Made by a program: the position numbers and the translations under genes. This document shows positions 6,810-8,047 of a stretch of 8,047 nucleotides of DNA, one piece after another (position 1 is the first letter of the stretch; each line of letters starts with the position of its first letter). The notes beneath the pieces were generated by a model that saw only the letters and a list, made by a program, of their open reading frames with translations, had not been told where the DNA came from and ran no database searches. Source of the DNA: an uncultured Lachnospiraceae bacterium (lineage in GTDB: Bacteria; Bacillota; Clostridia; Lachnospirales; Lachnospiraceae); contig CAMWXF010000062.1 of assembly GCA_947178115.1 (NCBI GenBank), positions 1 to 8,047 on the forward strand. The letters run 5' to 3'.

Positions 6810-7646
6810 CTAATCATCCAAAGAAGGAATGAGCATTGTGATCGGTGCTTTTTCCTCTGTGACCACGCTTACATCCACCATAGTCCCCGCATCAATTGCA
6901 ACGGAAGCGCCTTTCCGACTTGACCAGTAATAGCCGCTCACCGTATCCCCGGACTTCTCCAACTCACAGACCACTTCCACTACCGGGCCATTCTGTAAGA
7001 AAACCTCTACCAGATTATTGTCACCCAGCTGCCTTAGCATGTTCTCTGTTGAAGTAACGTAATCATCCACCGATATGACTGATGCCTTCATATGACCGTA
7101 TTCTTCTTTATTTACTGTGCTGGGATATACCAGCACCTCCATACCCTCCTGTATCTTTTTCCCTGAACCTACCGGTATATAACAGACCACGACCCTGTCC
7201 GAAGCGTCACCCATCTGTATCTTCGCCACTTCGCTGCCCTGCACCAGCACACTGCCCTGTATGACACTGATATTGGAGATGATGCCGTCCGCCGACGCCG
7301 TGATCTCCGCATACCCCTGAACCGCTGCGTCGATCTCCTCCGATTCCAGAAGCGCAATGATATCTCCTTTCTTTACCTCATCTCCATCCGCTACCAGAAT
7401 TTCGCTGATCACCCCGCTATTTTTCGCATAAACAGTCTGTACTCCGGCTCTGTTCACGTAAATCCCGCAGGCATCCACCTCAACCGGCAGCCTGCCGAAA
7501 ATCGCCCATAACAGAGCCACAATGATGATCCCTGCCGCTCCGGTCAGGGAAAGCCAAAGGGTTGGTGATGTGATCACGATCATTCTATCCAGTTGTTCCG
7601 GTGAAGACAGCTTTTCCAGAGAAGATTTCCTAAATATTTCCGCCAT
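6810..7646 (-). CDS. HlyD-like membrane fusion protein of NHLM bacteriocin secretion
   Basis: This 278-residue adaptor begins with a short cytosolic segment (IFRKSSLEKLSSPEQLDRM), the typical start of NHLM secretion HlyD proteins, followed by one membrane helix at about 32-50. Two biotinyl/lipoyl-like half-motifs follow, at about 72-103 (including DGDEVKKGDIIALLES) and 115-142 (ADGIISNISVIQGSVLVQGSEV region). The halves are separated by only about a dozen residues (EEIDAAVQGYAEI), so the coiled-coil hairpin that reaches TolC in Gram-negative HlyD proteins is missing. A beta-rich region continues to the C-terminus. It is the first gene of the visible operon and probably links or stabilises the two ABC transporters at the outer face of the membrane. 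The ATG at 7646 has a purine-rich GGGAGAG upstream with somewhat long spacing. Family assignment is confident; stoichiometry and function without an outer membrane are inferred. Confidence 0.88.
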   Translation of the reverse strand: MAEIFRKSSLEKLSSPEQLDRMIVITSPTLWLSLTGAAGIIIVALLWAIFGRLPVEVDACGIYVNRAGVQTVYAKNSGVISEILVADGDEVKKGDIIALLESEEIDAAVQGYAEITASADGIISNISVIQGSVLVQGSEVAKIQMGDASDRVVVCYIPVGSGKKIQEGMEVLVYPSTVNKEEYGHMKASVISVDDYVTSTENMLRQLGDNNLVEVFLQNGPVVEVVCELEKSGDTVSGYYWSSRKGASVAIDAGTMVDVSVVTEEKAPITMLIPSLDD

Positions 7647-7730
7647 AATTTCTTATCTCTCCCAGATATTCTTTTTTCATTCTCAAAACATTCTGTCAAT
7701 CTTTAAAACACATCCGCATTTGATATGCCT

Positions 7731-7757
7731 ATTCTACATTAAATAATACATCAACAA
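7731..7757 (-). promoter_or_regulatory. Candidate operon promoter (weak)
   Basis: On the minus strand TTGTTG (7752-7757) and TAGAAT (7731-7736) are separated by 15 nt, shorter than the usual 17, and placed about 85 nt before the HlyD-like start. The poor match to consensus and the repeats just upstream suggest a promoter that needs an activator. A perfect TTGACA at 7694-7699 has no convincing -10 partner. Confidence 0.35.
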
Positions 7758-7781
7758 TTCAAAAAAATGGGGGTATCGACG

Positions 7782-7816
7782 TGAATCGACCGTAAATCAC
7801 CCTGAATCGACCGTAA
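7782..7816. promoter_or_regulatory. Two perfect 14-bp direct repeats, 21-bp period: probable operator
   Basis: TGAATCGACCGTAA occurs at 7782-7795 and again at 7803-7816, start to start 21 bp, i.e. two helical turns on the same face of the DNA. The second copy also forms an inverted repeat with GATTCA at 7821-7826. The pair lies roughly 50-85 bp upstream of the candidate -10 of the export operon, a usual place for an activator site. Paired direct repeats at this spacing are typical of LytTR-type response regulators of peptide quorum systems, but the regulator is not in the window and the assignment is a guess. Confidence 0.6.
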
Positions 7817-7827
7817 CATGGATTCAG

Positions 7828-7870
7828 AGGCATAAGTCAGGCATAAATTGCAGTTTTGGACAGTTTTTGA
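7828..7870. repeat. Short tandem repeats at 10-11-bp spacing upstream of operon
   Basis: AGGCATAA occurs at 7828-7835 and 7839-7846 (11-bp period). It is followed by CAGTTTTGGA and CAGTTTTTGA at 7851-7870, adjacent 10-mers that differ at one base. One-turn spacing fits cooperative protein binding. The surrounding gene-free stretch 7647-8000 shows no convincing coding sequence. Confidence 0.45.
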
Positions 7871-7934
7871 TGACGAAAATGTGCTTAACAAGGTTTTGCT
7901 TGGTTATATGGTGGGGGTATTTTTGGATTTTGGG

Positions 7935-8005
7935 TATAATAAAAAGAGGGTGTTGCAAAATCATCAAAAATGATGATTGAGCAATACCCTCTTTTGACCA
8001 TTATA
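7935..8005 (-). terminator. Long palindromic hairpin, probable terminator of the upstream gene
   Basis: AAAAGAGGGTGTTGC (7942-7956) pairs with GCAATACCCTCTTTT (7981-7995): 15 bp with one G-T wobble. Inside it AATCATCA (7959-7966) pairs with TGATGATT (7971-7978) around an AAAA loop. The symmetry extends outward to TATAAT (7935-7940) and ATTATA (8000-8005). On the minus strand the stem is followed by TTTTTATTATA, a good U-tract, and it begins right after the stop codon at 8001-8003. It would shield the export operon from read-through; on the plus strand the U-tract is weaker (TTTT). GTGTTGCAAAA also recalls some insertion-sequence ends, so an IS or MITE remnant is possible. Confidence 0.65.
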
Positions 8006-8047
8006 CAATCGACATACCGCGGTCAATGGAATCAAACTGATTAAACA
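8001..8047 (-). CDS. C-terminal tail of an unidentified upstream gene (partial)
   Basis: On the minus strand, codons from 8045 to 8001 read FNQFDSIDRGMSIV and then TAA. The stop lies against the base of the long hairpin, as expected for a gene end followed by its terminator. Only 14 residues are visible, too few for a family call. The evidence is placement, not similarity, and a chance open frame of this length is easily possible. Confidence 0.35.
   Translation of the reverse strand, partial: FNQFDSIDRGMSIV

Noticed and set aside
6071..6832. 253-residue open frame on the plus strand
   Set aside because: It lies wholly opposite the C39 peptidase and membrane region of the peptidase-transporter, whose motifs are all intact. 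The plus-strand protein shows no recognisable domain and no operon context.
7694..7699. Perfect TTGACA box on the minus strand
   Set aside because: No reasonable -10 sequence at 16-18 nt downstream, which is an A-rich stretch close to the ribosome binding site.
7768..7920. TGGGGGTAT at 7768-7776 and 7912-7920 as ends of a small mobile element
   Set aside because: Only 9 bp, direct rather than inverted, with no transposase or element-like content between them.

Overview
The window carries one leftward (minus-strand) gene cluster for making and exporting a ribosomally made, post-translationally modified peptide (RiPP) or bacteriocin. Strong AAGGAGG ribosome binding sites, tight operon spacing, moderate G+C and an export system with no outer-membrane part suggest a Gram-positive Clostridia host, probably Lachnospiraceae-like. 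That placement is inference; no rRNA or housekeeping marker is present.

Layout in the direction of transcription (right to left). The right edge (8001-8047) holds what looks like the last 14 codons of an upstream gene, followed at once by a long hairpin (7935-8005) that probably ends its transcript. A gene-free stretch of about 350 bases (7647-8000) then carries several short direct repeats at helical-turn spacing, including a perfect 14-bp repeat with a 21-bp period, and a weak promoter candidate. Next come three NHLM/NHLP-type export genes: an HlyD-like membrane fusion protein (6810-7646), an ABC transporter with an N-terminal C39 peptidase (4637-6778), and a second ABC transporter without a catalytic peptidase (2082-4622). 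They are followed by two precursor peptides with Nif11-type leaders (1758-2057 and 1381-1674). After a hairpin (1335-1365) comes a large enzyme gene that leaves the window at its left edge (1280 to <1).

The most notable gene is the last. Its frame stays open from an ATG at 1280 to base 1 and joins a complete class I SAM-dependent methyltransferase to the start of a YcaO domain, the ATP-dependent enzyme family that installs azolines, thioamides or amidines in RiPP backbones. The two precursors share an 83% identical 71-residue leader ending in Gly-Gly, but their cores (26 and 28 residues) are unrelated and contain no cysteine. One core is an Ala/Gly/Val-rich hydrophobic segment with two GxxxG motifs; the other has a YxPY motif near each end.

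Likely workflow (inference): the leader recruits the methyltransferase-YcaO enzyme, the core is modified at a backbone amide or at Ser/Thr and perhaps methylated, the C39 domain cuts after Gly-Gly, and the ABC/HlyD assembly exports the product. The pairing of Nif11 leaders, NHLM exporters, cysteine-free dissimilar cores and a methyltransferase-YcaO fusion is the candidate undescribed system. Immunity, regulatory and further tailoring genes are not visible and may lie beyond the left edge.
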